A DNA stretch of 64,000 bases from Tannerellaceae bacterium (GTDB lineage Bacteria > Bacteroidota > Bacteroidia > Bacteroidales > Tannerellaceae), in contig JAISWO010000029.1 in assembly GCA_031271045.1 (NCBI GenBank), positions 49,034 through 113,033 of the forward strand, given 5' to 3'. A program made the translations under genes and the position numbers. Shown piece by piece: positions 19,622 to 30,700 of the stretch. The notes below the pieces were generated by a model. The model searched no databases and was not told the origin of the DNA. It was given only the letters and a program-made list of their open reading frames with translations. Within the stretch, counting starts at the first letter, position 1. Each line of letters begins with the position of its first letter.

Positions 19622-22081
19622 ATGAAAAGATTGAAAAGATTGAATGGATGGTATGTATGTTGGTTGTTGTTACTTACGGCGGCTTGCAGTACGGAAGAGA
19701 CTCTGCTTGATCCGACGACAAGATCCGGATCGGATGTAACTATCCGGATTACTTTCCCGGAGGCGGTGCAGACTACGCGCGCCATCACGGCAACCGACGA
19801 AAACAAGGTGACGCATGTGGATCTTCTCGTCTTTACCGACGATGGTAACACCAACTTCCTGGACGATAAGTTTGCTTATAAAATAGCGGTCAATTCCGGT
19901 ATAACCGGCACAGGGGCGGAGAAATCGTTTACCGTTCCTTTGGAAAACATGACGTCTGCCAGACAACGGATCGTGCTTCTGGCCAATTTGCCGGCAGCCT
20001 TGAGGACAACTGTAATAGACGTTTTGGATGATTCCGATGTCGGAGTCACTACGATGAAAAGCATTATCGGCCAACTCCGGTACACAGGCGCTCCCTGGCG
20101 GACAGCTCTTACGTCGGGCAATTTCACGGCCTTTCCCATGTTCGGCCAGATGTTTGAATATAAACAGATCGACCACGATCATCAAATCACCACTCCGATT
20201 GATATCAATATGATACGTTCCGTAGCGAAGATTGATGTTGGAGTCGACATCGGCGGCTCGGCGCAAGGGTTTGGTACGGTTTTCTCGATTAATAAGATTT
20301 ACCTGTGCAACGCGAGCGATTCGGGATATGTAGCGCCGCATGACGATTATATACGACAAACGCCGGAACAAACGCTTATCGGGAAAACCAACGTAGCTGC
20401 TACCCGTACCGGTGATATTGAGTATACTTTCCCGTCCGGGAGGGACTTCTTTAATTCGATCTATGTGCCGGAGACCGACTCTCTGATCGTAGTGGGGACA
20501 GACAGCATCAAACCGGCTTACTTGGTGGTTGACGCACAGTATAAGGGAGTACAACGTTTTTACCGGATTGACTTCACGAAGGATGCGAAATATGTCCCCT
20601 TGTTGAGAAATCATAAATACGTGGTTAATATCCTGGGAATACGAGCCGATGGATACGCAACACTTGCGGAGGCTAAAAACGCGCCGCTGACAACACTGAA
20701 TTTCGAAGTCATCCTCGATGGCAACTCTAATATCAACGACATTTCGGCCTATACGATAGGTGATCAACTTCAATATATCTTGGGAGTGAGCGTCAACGAA
20801 TTGATTTTCGATTGGGAGAATAACTGGATCGGCAAGCCTGCAACAGGCGGATCGGCCTATTACACCGTGAGAGTCTTTTCTACATACAACAACGGGGAAT
20901 GGGCTGTCGAGTACACGCCTTCCGGCCTTACGGCTACCAAACAGTCGGCTACCGAATTGCGCATCTCCTCAAATAATACGAACCATACCGGCGTAGAAAG
21001 ACCGGCATTGCTCAACGACTCCGTACGGATCAGGGCCGGATTCCTCACCAAGGGCATCTCCGTACGTCAAACGGGAGGAGCGAACAGCGTCGTAGCCAAA
21101 TTTGCCAATGGCGCTACGACGGCGACCGTCCGCCTGCCGCTGGGCTTGGTCAATGCAGCCCGCCCCTATGCGTTCAGCGGGAAAACCATCGACGCATTCG
21201 GCGATAGCATTTTATGGCAGGAAAGTGGAACCGGTGTGACCTTCACAGCCAGCCTGTCAAACGGAACGCCTGCATGGCAACAATATATCACTGTGACGGC
21301 AACCGTTCCCAATGCCGCGGCCAATAAATATGCCAATGCCGTCGTTGCTCTTACCTGGGAAAGTGCGGGAGACGTCGGGTCGGTCGGAAGCGAAGAACCG
21401 CGCGACGTGGTCTGGAGCTGGCATATCTGGACAATGCCCGAAAACTTTGAAACGACTTATACTTCGGGAGGAGACGTCAATGCCGACTTCCATAATCCCA
21501 ACCAGGGATTACTGATGAAGCGAGTATTGGGTAAAGGCGCAGCCAGCCATCTGGGGCTATTTTATCAATGGGGGCGTAAAGATCCTTTCACCCGTAGCCT
21601 GGATGGAATTACCCCGGCCATCTTCCATGACACACCCGTAGTTGTGGCTGACAATCTTGCCAATGCCATCCGTTTGCCTTCGACCTTCTACAGAGGCACC
21701 AGCGCTTCGGACTACGACTGGTATGGAACGACGCACAACAATACCCTTTGGAGCGACTCTCCAGAGCCGGGCACAAAGACTTTCTATGATCCCTGTCCCG
21801 AAGGCTGGCGCGTACCACCTCACTATACGGATCCAGCCCTTTCCCCCTGGGCAAACGAAACCAATCTTGTTCGGGCGGAATACGCCAATGGATATATTCC
21901 CTTTGTGGGTGTCGCGGTGGGCAGTGGATACCTCTGGACGGCCTCAGTCCACGATAACATTACGTCTCGTTGGGTGGCTATACCCTCCTCTCCCGGATCA
22001 CCGATTTCTCATACCAATTCCCTCGGTAGAGCTGGCGGCCTGTCGGTGCGGTGTGTCAAAGATTTGAAGCGTAAATATTAA
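19622..22081 (+). CDS. Fimbrial tip-like lipoprotein with C-terminal FISUMP-like domain
   Basis: Lipobox LLTAAC; C-terminal LGLFYQWGRKDPF...FYDPCPEGWRVPPHYTD...LSVRCVKD. Confidence 0.7.
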   Translation: MKRLKRLNGWYVCWLLLLTAACSTEETLLDPTTRSGSDVTIRITFPEAVQTTRAITATDENKVTHVDLLVFTDDGNTNFLDDKFAYKIAVNSGITGTGAEKSFTVPLENMTSARQRIVLLANLPAALRTTVIDVLDDSDVGVTTMKSIIGQLRYTGAPWRTALTSGNFTAFPMFGQMFEYKQIDHDHQITTPIDINMIRSVAKIDVGVDIGGSAQGFGTVFSINKIYLCNASDSGYVAPHDDYIRQTPEQTLIGKTNVAATRTGDIEYTFPSGRDFFNSIYVPETDSLIVVGTDSIKPAYLVVDAQYKGVQRFYRIDFTKDAKYVPLLRNHKYVVNILGIRADGYATLAEAKNAPLTTLNFEVILDGNSNINDISAYTIGDQLQYILGVSVNELIFDWENNWIGKPATGGSAYYTVRVFSTYNNGEWAVEYTPSGLTATKQSATELRISSNNTNHTGVERPALLNDSVRIRAGFLTKGISVRQTGGANSVVAKFANGATTATVRLPLGLVNAARPYAFSGKTIDAFGDSILWQESGTGVTFTASLSNGTPAWQQYITVTATVPNAAANKYANAVVALTWESAGDVGSVGSEEPRDVVWSWHIWTMPENFETTYTSGGDVNADFHNPNQGLLMKRVLGKGAASHLGLFYQWGRKDPFTRSLDGITPAIFHDTPVVVADNLANAIRLPSTFYRGTSASDYDWYGTTHNNTLWSDSPEPGTKTFYDPCPEGWRVPPHYTDPALSPWANETNLVRAEYANGYIPFVGVAVGSGYLWTASVHDNITSRWVAIPSSPGSPISHTNSLGRAGGLSVRCVKDLKRKY

Positions 22082-22093
22082 CTACTTCTTATT

Positions 22094-24106
22094 TTGAAAA
22101 CAATGAATAAATATCTCTTAATATTATCCGGTTTGTTGGTTTTTTCAGGTGCAACCTTGAATGCACAAGCTGTCTACAACAAAGGAAAACTTTATGTAGG
22201 ATCCTCTTCAACGAACGCAAATTTGTATATCAAAGGACACTTGCGGATGACTGGGAGCGGATATATTGCTCATGAAGGAAAAACGGTGTTGACCGGCGAT
22301 TTGATCAACGACGTGACAGCGAATACGGTCTTTAGTACCCGGAACGGTTCGTTCGAGTTCAGAGGTGATAATGCCCAGCAAATACGGGGAACGGCCAATA
22401 AGGCGACAAGTTATGTTACGTTCCCCAATACGGTGATAATCAACAATAAGAACTCCAACGCCGCGAATACGACCGTTACGATTGATCCCTCCAAGGGGAT
22501 CACGGTCAAGAACCTGACGTTCACGCGCGGCAGGTTGGTGGTCGAGTCCACAGCGCGTATGGAGGGAACGCAGCGGGTAACGGATATTGCTCATCTTTAT
22601 GCAGAAACGGGTGGAACTATTGTCTATAAGCATGGACAGAGTGATCCGGTGAACGAAGGAGCCGTTCAAGTCAATTTAGCTATGGGCGACAATTGGAACA
22701 ACGGACGTATGGTCGGATTTTCATCCCCGTTCAAGAATATATATGCTGATTACTTTTTCTTCAATTTCCTTGCCAAGCCCGACACAACCGGCCTCTATGC
22801 GCGGACGAATGACTTTTGGATAAAAGATCCCAAGGTCTCCTTGCCGGCCGGTCGCGGTTATTTCATGGGTCAGGGATTGGTGCCTTGGGGTGACTCTTAT
22901 TATATGGAGACGCTCAACCCGGCTTATGCTTCGGCACAATATGCAGATGCAGCGAAAGACATTTTCATTTTCGCCCGTCGCTTTGCACCAGCCTCATTTA
23001 CAAGTTTTGTGGCTGCCGCTTATGGGAATACCGTTCCTTTTGAAGGAGAAGAGTTAAATACAGGCAATGTGACGGTGGCATTGTCTCAAGGTTATAATTT
23101 TTTGGGCAACCCGTTCCTGACGCCTTTAGATCTGAAGGAATTATTCGGTACGCCTTCTACCTCTACGTGGGGGGCTGCTGTAACGGACCTGGAGCGTACG
23201 GTATATAAGCTGACATCAGGTCATGCCGAGTATCTTCCAAACCGCGAGTTTGAGTTTGGTACTACGTATCTGAATGCTCAGGCAGTAGGAGCGACTACTT
23301 CCGATACAATTGCCCCTATGCAGATGTTTGTTGTCCGTAAGACGACGGCTGGAAATGCTAATTTTATTATTCCGGCCTCCAAGCGAGTGCAGGCTTCCTT
23401 CCCTCACCTGAGGAGCGAGACCGCGCCAGTGGTAGATGAATTGCTCATTGAAACGCAGGATGGTTTGACTGGCGATTTTGACCGTCTGTGTGTAGTATTC
23501 CGGAACGGCGCCTCTTTGTTGGCTAACGACCGCTACGATGCCGTTAAACTGTTTAATCATACAGGCGGCGTCAACCAGATATATACCCGTTCTTCCGACA
23601 ATAGAAATTTGATAACAAATGTAATACCATCCAACACAAAGAGTATGGTCATGTATCTTGAACCTTCCGCACGGCCGCAGGAAGTCACTTTGCGCGCCAG
23701 CCGTATACAGTCGATTTCGTCCGTTCCTCAAGTAGTGCTCGAAGACCGTCAAACGGGGAAGGTCACGAACCTGAAGCAAACATCCGTTTATCGTTTCCAA
23801 TCGTCTCCTTCCGACAGAACAGACCGTTTTGTCCTGTATTTCAGGGATGCCCCTACGGCTGTCGACGAGATCTACTCACCCGTTTTCCGTGCCGGTTACG
23901 AATCAGGCGGTATTGGTGTGTATGGCTTGAAAGACAGTTGGATCGGACGTGACGCTTTGGTGTACGATATGTTAGGTCAATTGCTTTACCGCAGTAAGGT
24001 TATTCAAGCGCCGTCTATGCGGATCGAAAGAAGTTTGTCTAAAGGTATCTATATGGTTAAAATAGCGGGAGAAAACACAGTTGCAGCCAAATTCCTTGTA
24101 AAATAA
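22094..24106 (+). CDS. Surface protein with T9SS type A C-terminal sorting domain
   Basis: Signal peptide; C-terminal IGRDALVYDMLGQLLYRSKVIQ...LSKGIYMVKIAGENTVAAKFLVK. Confidence 0.75.
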   Translation: MKTMNKYLLILSGLLVFSGATLNAQAVYNKGKLYVGSSSTNANLYIKGHLRMTGSGYIAHEGKTVLTGDLINDVTANTVFSTRNGSFEFRGDNAQQIRGTANKATSYVTFPNTVIINNKNSNAANTTVTIDPSKGITVKNLTFTRGRLVVESTARMEGTQRVTDIAHLYAETGGTIVYKHGQSDPVNEGAVQVNLAMGDNWNNGRMVGFSSPFKNIYADYFFFNFLAKPDTTGLYARTNDFWIKDPKVSLPAGRGYFMGQGLVPWGDSYYMETLNPAYASAQYADAAKDIFIFARRFAPASFTSFVAAAYGNTVPFEGEELNTGNVTVALSQGYNFLGNPFLTPLDLKELFGTPSTSTWGAAVTDLERTVYKLTSGHAEYLPNREFEFGTTYLNAQAVGATTSDTIAPMQMFVVRKTTAGNANFIIPASKRVQASFPHLRSETAPVVDELLIETQDGLTGDFDRLCVVFRNGASLLANDRYDAVKLFNHTGGVNQIYTRSSDNRNLITNVIPSNTKSMVMYLEPSARPQEVTLRASRIQSISSVPQVVLEDRQTGKVTNLKQTSVYRFQSSPSDRTDRFVLYFRDAPTAVDEIYSPVFRAGYESGGIGVYGLKDSWIGRDALVYDMLGQLLYRSKVIQAPSMRIERSLSKGIYMVKIAGENTVAAKFLVK

Positions 24107-24211
24107 AAATTTTTGTCATACTTTTGGACACCTTTCAATGTGTGGATGATGATAGATAAGAGGGATGATAATGAATGAGTGTTTACCATTGTATGACAAA
24201 TATTAAAGCCA

Positions 24212-25075
24212 ATGAATTACAAATTTGCTATAAAAGAACCGCTTTCGTTAAGGCTGTATTCACCAGCTCTACCGACAGGCTTTCGATTTCGTGAATTGGA
24301 GCAGGGGCATGTGTGGGGGGCAACAAACAAAGACTATCATCATTTATTCTTCGTATTGGAAGGTGATGCTGTTATCAGTTGTAATGAATTTACCAACCGT
24401 GCGATACATGCTGGAGAATTTATCCTTATTCCGATTGCAAGCGATATGATATGTAAGGCATTGTCTCCTTGCCGTATTTTGCTTTTCAGCTTTGAACAGT
24501 TTTTCCATCTTTCCGATCGGGATTATGTGCATGAAATCTGCGATATTGCATTGGGCATGACCTATGATTTCGTGCCGGCTACGATTCGTCAACCGCTGGA
24601 TAAATTCCTTTCCCATATCCTTTTGTATTTCAAACAAGGAATGAACAAACCCATCCTGCACGACATCAAACATATCGAACTGTCGATCATCCTGCGCTCT
24701 TTTTATACCAAAGAAGAAGTAGCGGCGATCTTCCACCCCATCGCCGGTAAAGCCATTGACTTCAGGATAGAAGTTATGCGCAACTATCGTAAAGTGGCGC
24801 ATGTGGACGATCTGGCCGCCTTGTTTGATATGGAAAAAAGAACCTTTGGACGGCAGTTCAAAAACGAATTTGGCATGTCGCCCTATCAATGGATTCTGAA
24901 CCAGAAAGCCAAGCATGTACGTTTCAGTTTGATTGAGTCGAAACAAACCTTGGATGCGATACGGAAGGAACATGGTTTTAAATTCCCGGGGCATTTCACC
25001 CGCTTTTGCAGGGAGCAATTCCAGACGACCCCTTCCAAGTTAGTCCGCAGTCTTCGCCCTCCGAAGATAAAATAA
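24212..25075 (+). CDS. AraC family transcriptional regulator (paralogue)
   Basis: FDMEKRTFGRQFKNEFGMSPYQWILNQKAKHVRFSL...FKFPGHFTRFCREQFQTTPSKL. Confidence 0.88.
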   Translation: MNYKFAIKEPLSLRLYSPALPTGFRFRELEQGHVWGATNKDYHHLFFVLEGDAVISCNEFTNRAIHAGEFILIPIASDMICKALSPCRILLFSFEQFFHLSDRDYVHEICDIALGMTYDFVPATIRQPLDKFLSHILLYFKQGMNKPILHDIKHIELSIILRSFYTKEEVAAIFHPIAGKAIDFRIEVMRNYRKVAHVDDLAALFDMEKRTFGRQFKNEFGMSPYQWILNQKAKHVRFSLIESKQTLDAIRKEHGFKFPGHFTRFCREQFQTTPSKLVRSLRPPKIK

Positions 25076-25128
25076 TCACATCATTCCCGGCTTATTCCTT
25101 AAGCCCGACGTTCTATGTCGCGAAACAT

Positions 25129-25172
25129 TTGTGCGACACCCTCAAAATCTTTTTATGAGAGTGTCGCACATT
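25129..25172 (+). terminator. Hairpin terminator-like element
   Basis: TGTGCGACACCCTCA-aaatcttttta-TGAGAGTGTCGCACA, 15-bp arms with one mismatch, followed by ttttgctttt. Confidence 0.6.
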
Positions 25173-25491
25173 TTGCTTTTGGTGCACCTGAGGGCATCAA
25201 ACTCACGTAAAAAAGACACTTTTTCTGCATCACTTGAGGCACAAGGCTAAAATTATTTTTTAAAAACAAACTATTACTTATGAAAAACAGACATGTGTAT
25301 TTTTTTTAACTAATATTGCCTTTTTTCTCCAATACTTTTACTATATTTGCGGCAATAATAATGACACTGATAAATATGATCAGGCAAGAAACACATGAAA
25401 ACAAACATTGACCGTTTTTTCTGTTTTCAAGTGAAGTCTATTATGAAAGGTTTTTATGGATAGAAGAAATGTATTAAAATAGAAGAAAAAT

Positions 25492-27741
25492 ATGAAGAAA
25501 TGGAGCATTTGTAGTTTAGCTTTATTGATGACAGCCTGTGCTTCGGACGAATTGCCGGTACCTGATCCGGTTCAGCTTCAATCGTCTGACGTGTTGACCA
25601 TCCGGATTTCGTTTCCTGAAGCAAAGGTTGCCACAAAAGCGATAAGTTCTGCCGACGAGAACAGGATAGACAGTTTGCGCATTTTTATTTTTACTGATGC
25701 AGGATCACCTGGAGTAGACCCTGCCGATGTGTTAGCCGATGTAATAGCTGTACACAGAGATAGCATCAAGAAAGACGTACCACCCTTGAGAGCTATGGTC
25801 GCTGTGAAAACTCTTCCCAAACAACGTTTCGTATTGGTGGCCAATATGCCCACAAACCTTGTTAACGCCTTAAACCTGCAATTGGGAGTCACAACAGAAA
25901 CACAACTTATCGAACAACTGAAGTTCTCTGCCTCCGACTGGCAGCCTGCAGGGGGACTGACGTCGAGCAATTTCAAACCCTTTCCTATGTGGGGAAAAAC
26001 CGGTTTTTATACCACCCTACCCGATTTGCCCGGGCATATTGACGTGGAGATGACACGCACCCTGGCCAGAATCGAGGTCGGAGTGGATATCAATAATCCG
26101 GCGGCAGGCGATCCGGCTCTGGGGTTTGGACATATATTTACGATAGACAGCGTATATGTATGCAATGTGAACGACTCGGCTTATATCGCTCCCAACGGAA
26201 CGATAAAAAGCAAAAAAGTAGATATCGGATACCGCTTCCCTGCGGACGATCTGATCCTGACTCGAAGCATCTATGTCCCCGAAACCGACTCCTTGATACT
26301 GGGCGCTTCCAATGATACCATTCACCGGCCGCCTTATGTGATACTCAAAGCGAGTTATTACAACGGGAACCCCTATTATTACCGTATCGACTTTTCACTC
26401 GGCGATAAGTATAGACCCTTGCTGCGCAATTATAGCTATACATTTAATATTACCGGCATACGTACCGTAGGATACGAGACGCTGGAAAAAGCCAAAAACG
26501 CCCCCATCCTTCCGCTTAACCCCAATCTGGTTCTCAGCGGAGAAGCAACGTCGATAACGCGTAACATCAACGACATTGTTTATCGCGACAACTATTGGCT
26601 GGGATGTGAAGCGACGGAAGTAAAGGCTGATTGGAACACTACGGACATCCCCGTGATGGTGAGTACTTCCTATCCGGGTGGTTGGAGTGCAGAGAAAGTC
26701 TCCGGATCCAGCGACTTTTCTGTTAATAAAGCAGGGGATGTTCTACATGTCGTGTGCGCCAATCGCAATACAACAGGACAGCCTCGTACAGCAAAGTTAA
26801 AACTCACGGCCGGGACGCTCACACAATATATAAATGTAACGCAAAGCCCCGGCTCGCACACCTATGTGATGCAGAGGGGGCTAGGAATCACGATCCCCTT
26901 GGCGTCGGCTAATATAGATGGGGTGAACCGGTCGGCTCAGATTGCGACTGTAAAATACGCCTATCGGGGATCGAATCCTTCCATCAATCCAAGTATAACG
27001 AGTTTCCCCGACGGCGTTATTACTATTCCTGGTAACAGTTGTAACCTTTTGGGAAATATCACTGTTTTCGCTTACAACAGCGCCAATCAGGCATTGTGGT
27101 CCTGGGTCATCTGGGTAGTGGATACCAACATTAAATTCGAAGATTCCGGTAATCAAAAATATTACAACGGATATACCTTCATGGATCGCAACCTGGGGCA
27201 TTTTGATTCTTATGGTTACGACAGTTGCTTATATTACCAATGGGGACGGAAAGCTCCGATAACTCCAATATATCCCAGCCCCGCTCCGTCCAATATGACT
27301 GCTGCGGAAGTGACGAAATACCCGGATTCATTCTTTACGGCTACCGCTGCGCAATCGTTCGACTGGATGACGGCAGGTCAGAACAACAACCTCTGGACAA
27401 CCATCGACGGCGAAAAAGGCATGTGGGATCCCTGTCCCTTCGGATGGCGCGTGCCTCCGGCCGAGAATAATGAAGCTTCGCCCTGGAATGGCTTTGTGAA
27501 CGGGACTTATATGGCGGTCGAGGCGCTTTCTTTCGGCGGATACAACGGGATCGACGGTAGCAAATCGACTTCTTTCCTGCGCCCCGTATGGGGAGCCTCC
27601 GCACGCGGCATCGACGCCTATGTCTATGATGCCGGCGCAGGCGTTCATCGACAGGCTCACCGTGCCGACGCCTATCCTATCCGGTGCATACGCGACGCCA
27701 AGCGGCAGGGCGCCACCCTGATCTGGAAGTTACCCTCGTAA
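25492..27741 (+). CDS. Fimbrial tip-like lipoprotein with C-terminal FISUMP-like domain (paralogue of 19622-22081)
   Basis: Lipobox LMTAC; shared LTIRISFPEAKVATKAISSADENRIDSLRIFIFTD; C-terminal LYYQWGRKAPI...WDPCPFGWRVPP...IRCIRDAK. Confidence 0.7.
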   Translation: MKKWSICSLALLMTACASDELPVPDPVQLQSSDVLTIRISFPEAKVATKAISSADENRIDSLRIFIFTDAGSPGVDPADVLADVIAVHRDSIKKDVPPLRAMVAVKTLPKQRFVLVANMPTNLVNALNLQLGVTTETQLIEQLKFSASDWQPAGGLTSSNFKPFPMWGKTGFYTTLPDLPGHIDVEMTRTLARIEVGVDINNPAAGDPALGFGHIFTIDSVYVCNVNDSAYIAPNGTIKSKKVDIGYRFPADDLILTRSIYVPETDSLILGASNDTIHRPPYVILKASYYNGNPYYYRIDFSLGDKYRPLLRNYSYTFNITGIRTVGYETLEKAKNAPILPLNPNLVLSGEATSITRNINDIVYRDNYWLGCEATEVKADWNTTDIPVMVSTSYPGGWSAEKVSGSSDFSVNKAGDVLHVVCANRNTTGQPRTAKLKLTAGTLTQYINVTQSPGSHTYVMQRGLGITIPLASANIDGVNRSAQIATVKYAYRGSNPSINPSITSFPDGVITIPGNSCNLLGNITVFAYNSANQALWSWVIWVVDTNIKFEDSGNQKYYNGYTFMDRNLGHFDSYGYDSCLYYQWGRKAPITPIYPSPAPSNMTAAEVTKYPDSFFTATAAQSFDWMTAGQNNNLWTTIDGEKGMWDPCPFGWRVPPAENNEASPWNGFVNGTYMAVEALSFGGYNGIDGSKSTSFLRPVWGASARGIDAYVYDAGAGVHRQAHRADAYPIRCIRDAKRQGATLIWKLPS

Positions 27742-27787
27742 CATAACATCAATTGTACGGTTCTAAACTAATTTAAATCAAAAGGAA

Positions 27788-30700
27788 ATGAGAAAATTGA
27801 TTCATCTAAAAAAGATATTATTATCATCGGTTCTATTTTTAAGCCTTTCGCCCTTCGCTTCCGGGCAAATGCTCCGAGATGCGCCGGGGTATCTCCGGAC
27901 AGAAGATATCACCGCTTGCTTTACTTATATGGGAGCCGTGAATTTTACCTCGGGCTACCGGTTCAGGACGCAGTATAGTTCAGCTACAAGTAACAGAATG
28001 CAGGGGTTCTCTATCCCTTTAGTGGCTGATCTGGATCATGACGGATACCCGGAAGTCATTGGCTTAGGCGTTCCTGATAATCATACAACTAATTTACATG
28101 GGGACTACACTGGTATCCAGATCTATAATGGACGGACGGGGGCCTTGTATAGCAAACTCACCTGGCCAGATCCTGCAACTGGTACCTATACACATTACGG
28201 TTATCACGGTTCGCCGGCTCCTATGACGCTTGTCGATTCCGACAGAGATGGGATAGTGGAACTAATTATGGCCTTCCCTAATGGTGGGGGGAACAGTGAT
28301 TATCATTGTACTTTAATGTCATATCTGTTGGTGCCACAAAAAACGAACGGAGTGACAACCAGCTACACCATGACACGGAATCTCAACTGGCCGTCTACTC
28401 CCCCCAAATACAATCTGGGAGGAAATAATAACTCATCGCAAATTGAGTATGAAAAGCCGCTGCCCACAGTGGTCGATCTGGACGGGGACGGAACTCCTGA
28501 AGTAGTTGTATACAACAAAGTATATAATGCTAAAACAGGTGCACCTTTAATGGTATTTGAATACCTGAATGGTCCGGATGCAGCGCATCCAACAGCTCAT
28601 GTGGGCTATGATCACGAAGCTACTCTTTATGACGACTATCTTGGGTTTAACTACGTCTATGATATTGACTTGGATGGCATTTATGATGTGGTAGCCGGAG
28701 GAAAGGTGTATAGAATAACGAAGCCCTCCGGGTTTAATTACACCACCATTACCGCGTCAGGTGTTGGGGATGGACGTACGGGGGTAGCGGATATTAATGG
28801 AGACGGTCTGCCGGATGTAGTAACAGTCTCAAGAGTGAGTGGAAGTCAGGTTAAAACTACGGTATGGAATCCGGGGTTTTTTCGGATGACAGAATATGGG
28901 CCTTCCGGCGTACCGATATTAGACGGATCGGGAAACTTCATACGCAATGCGACTCCTTATCCTTATATCATGGCAAATGTGACGTTTCCATTGACCCATG
29001 GTAATGTTACCGGATCTAATTCGTACGTATTTATAGGGGATATTGATGGCCGGCCGCAGACAGGGGGTGACGGGAAGATCCATCGTTTGCCTGAAATAGC
29101 CATATTAGCAGGAAAATATACTTACGGAGGCTTGGTACGGCATCCCAATATTGCAAATATAAGTACCGCAGATGGGGGTATCTCAAGCGCCACCTCCGGT
29201 ACAACAAACGGTGAAGGAGCCCTCGTGGCACTTACATGGGATGCCGCCGCCGCTCATGCAACCGATAACAATGTGAACAACCGATTGAAATTGTCGTTTA
29301 TTTTAGAACATAATGACCGTTCTGATAATACCGGATTTACCATGTTTGACTTTGACAACGATGGGAAACAGGAAATATGCTACCGGGATATGGAAACGTT
29401 GCGGGTTATCAAAGCAAAGCAGCCCTATGTTCCGATAAGCTATACCCATGGGGCTAATCCCGATGTTATTTTGTTTAAGGAAGATGTAAGATCGTATACC
29501 GGTTTTGAATATCCTGTTATAGCTGATATAGACAATGATGCGTCTGCTGAAATAGTAGTGATGGGACAAGATCAGGGCGGCGAAACTCAGACCCGCGGAT
29601 ATATTTATGCGGTAGGCGCTACCGGCGATAAATTCGCCCCGGCGTTACCGATATGGAACCAATATATGTACGATCCGTTTAAGATAAAGGCAGACAGCGT
29701 GACGACTCCTATCGGGCCGGCGGTCAACCGGCTGGATCCTGTATTTACTCTCCGCCGCGAGATAAAAGACGAACAAAACCAGGTGATAGACATTGTGGAC
29801 AGTTTTCAGCTCTTCAATGGCACATTGCAGCAAGTCCCTTATTTCACGGCCCAAACGCCCAGCTCGCCGGAACAGAAACTAAAGTTCGAGCCGATCGTTT
29901 ACAAAACAGCGGCCTTTGTGCTGGATACCAAAGAGACGAATATGAGCCTCAGACCTAAGATTGTGACGGTAGGAGCAAATAACTATGCGGAAATCTCCAT
30001 CGGTAACTGGGACATTGCCAAGACAGATGTCCCCGCCACTACACCTATCGCCGTGTACAGGAACAACGTGATTTCGCAAACCACATTTGTAAACAAGTAT
30101 TCCTTGAACAGCGCAAGCCTGCTGCATGAGACTTCGCCCGGAAGCGGAACCTTTGCCGCTCCTACAACTTCCTTTACCGGCCTTGCGCCCGGCGATACGG
30201 TCCGGATCCGGATACCTGTACCGGATGCAAACGACGTCTATTGGGTGAGGCTGGCCGACGATAGCGGAGGGGATCCCTGGGTGTGGCGCTTCGGCCTGGA
30301 CGCCGACCCGCTGGGAACGGAATCGAATCCCGTACTCGGCATAGGCGTAGGCCGCCGTCAGTACCGCGATTGCGACTGGAAAGACCAGAGTACGCGCGTG
30401 TCGAAATACCAGTCGTTCGACGATGCCGCTACCGTACAGGAGTTTCATTCGATAAAGATCTCTATCCTGGACAACGACTATCTCCCCGATGTCGCCCCCA
30501 ATGATTTCTATGACGGATTAGTCATTACGGACGACAGTATTTCCCTGCAACCGCAAGCAGGTTATCTGACCTATTCGGGGACGGGGCACAATGCGGCGAT
30601 AACCTATCACCACGATGCCCGCAATGTGTTGACCACCGGCATCGACTCGTTCGAATATACGTTCACCTTCCGGAATCCGGAATACAATCCTGTCCAGAAT

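Noticed and set aside
19670-20773. 367-aa minus-strand ORF
   Set aside because: Antisense to the 19622-22081 lipoprotein gene; no motifs.
25129-25172. Inverted repeat as an invertible-promoter boundary for fimbrial phase variation
   Set aside because: Single hairpin with a 11-nt loop and T-rich tail at the end of an AraC gene; fits a terminator, and no second distant copy was seen.
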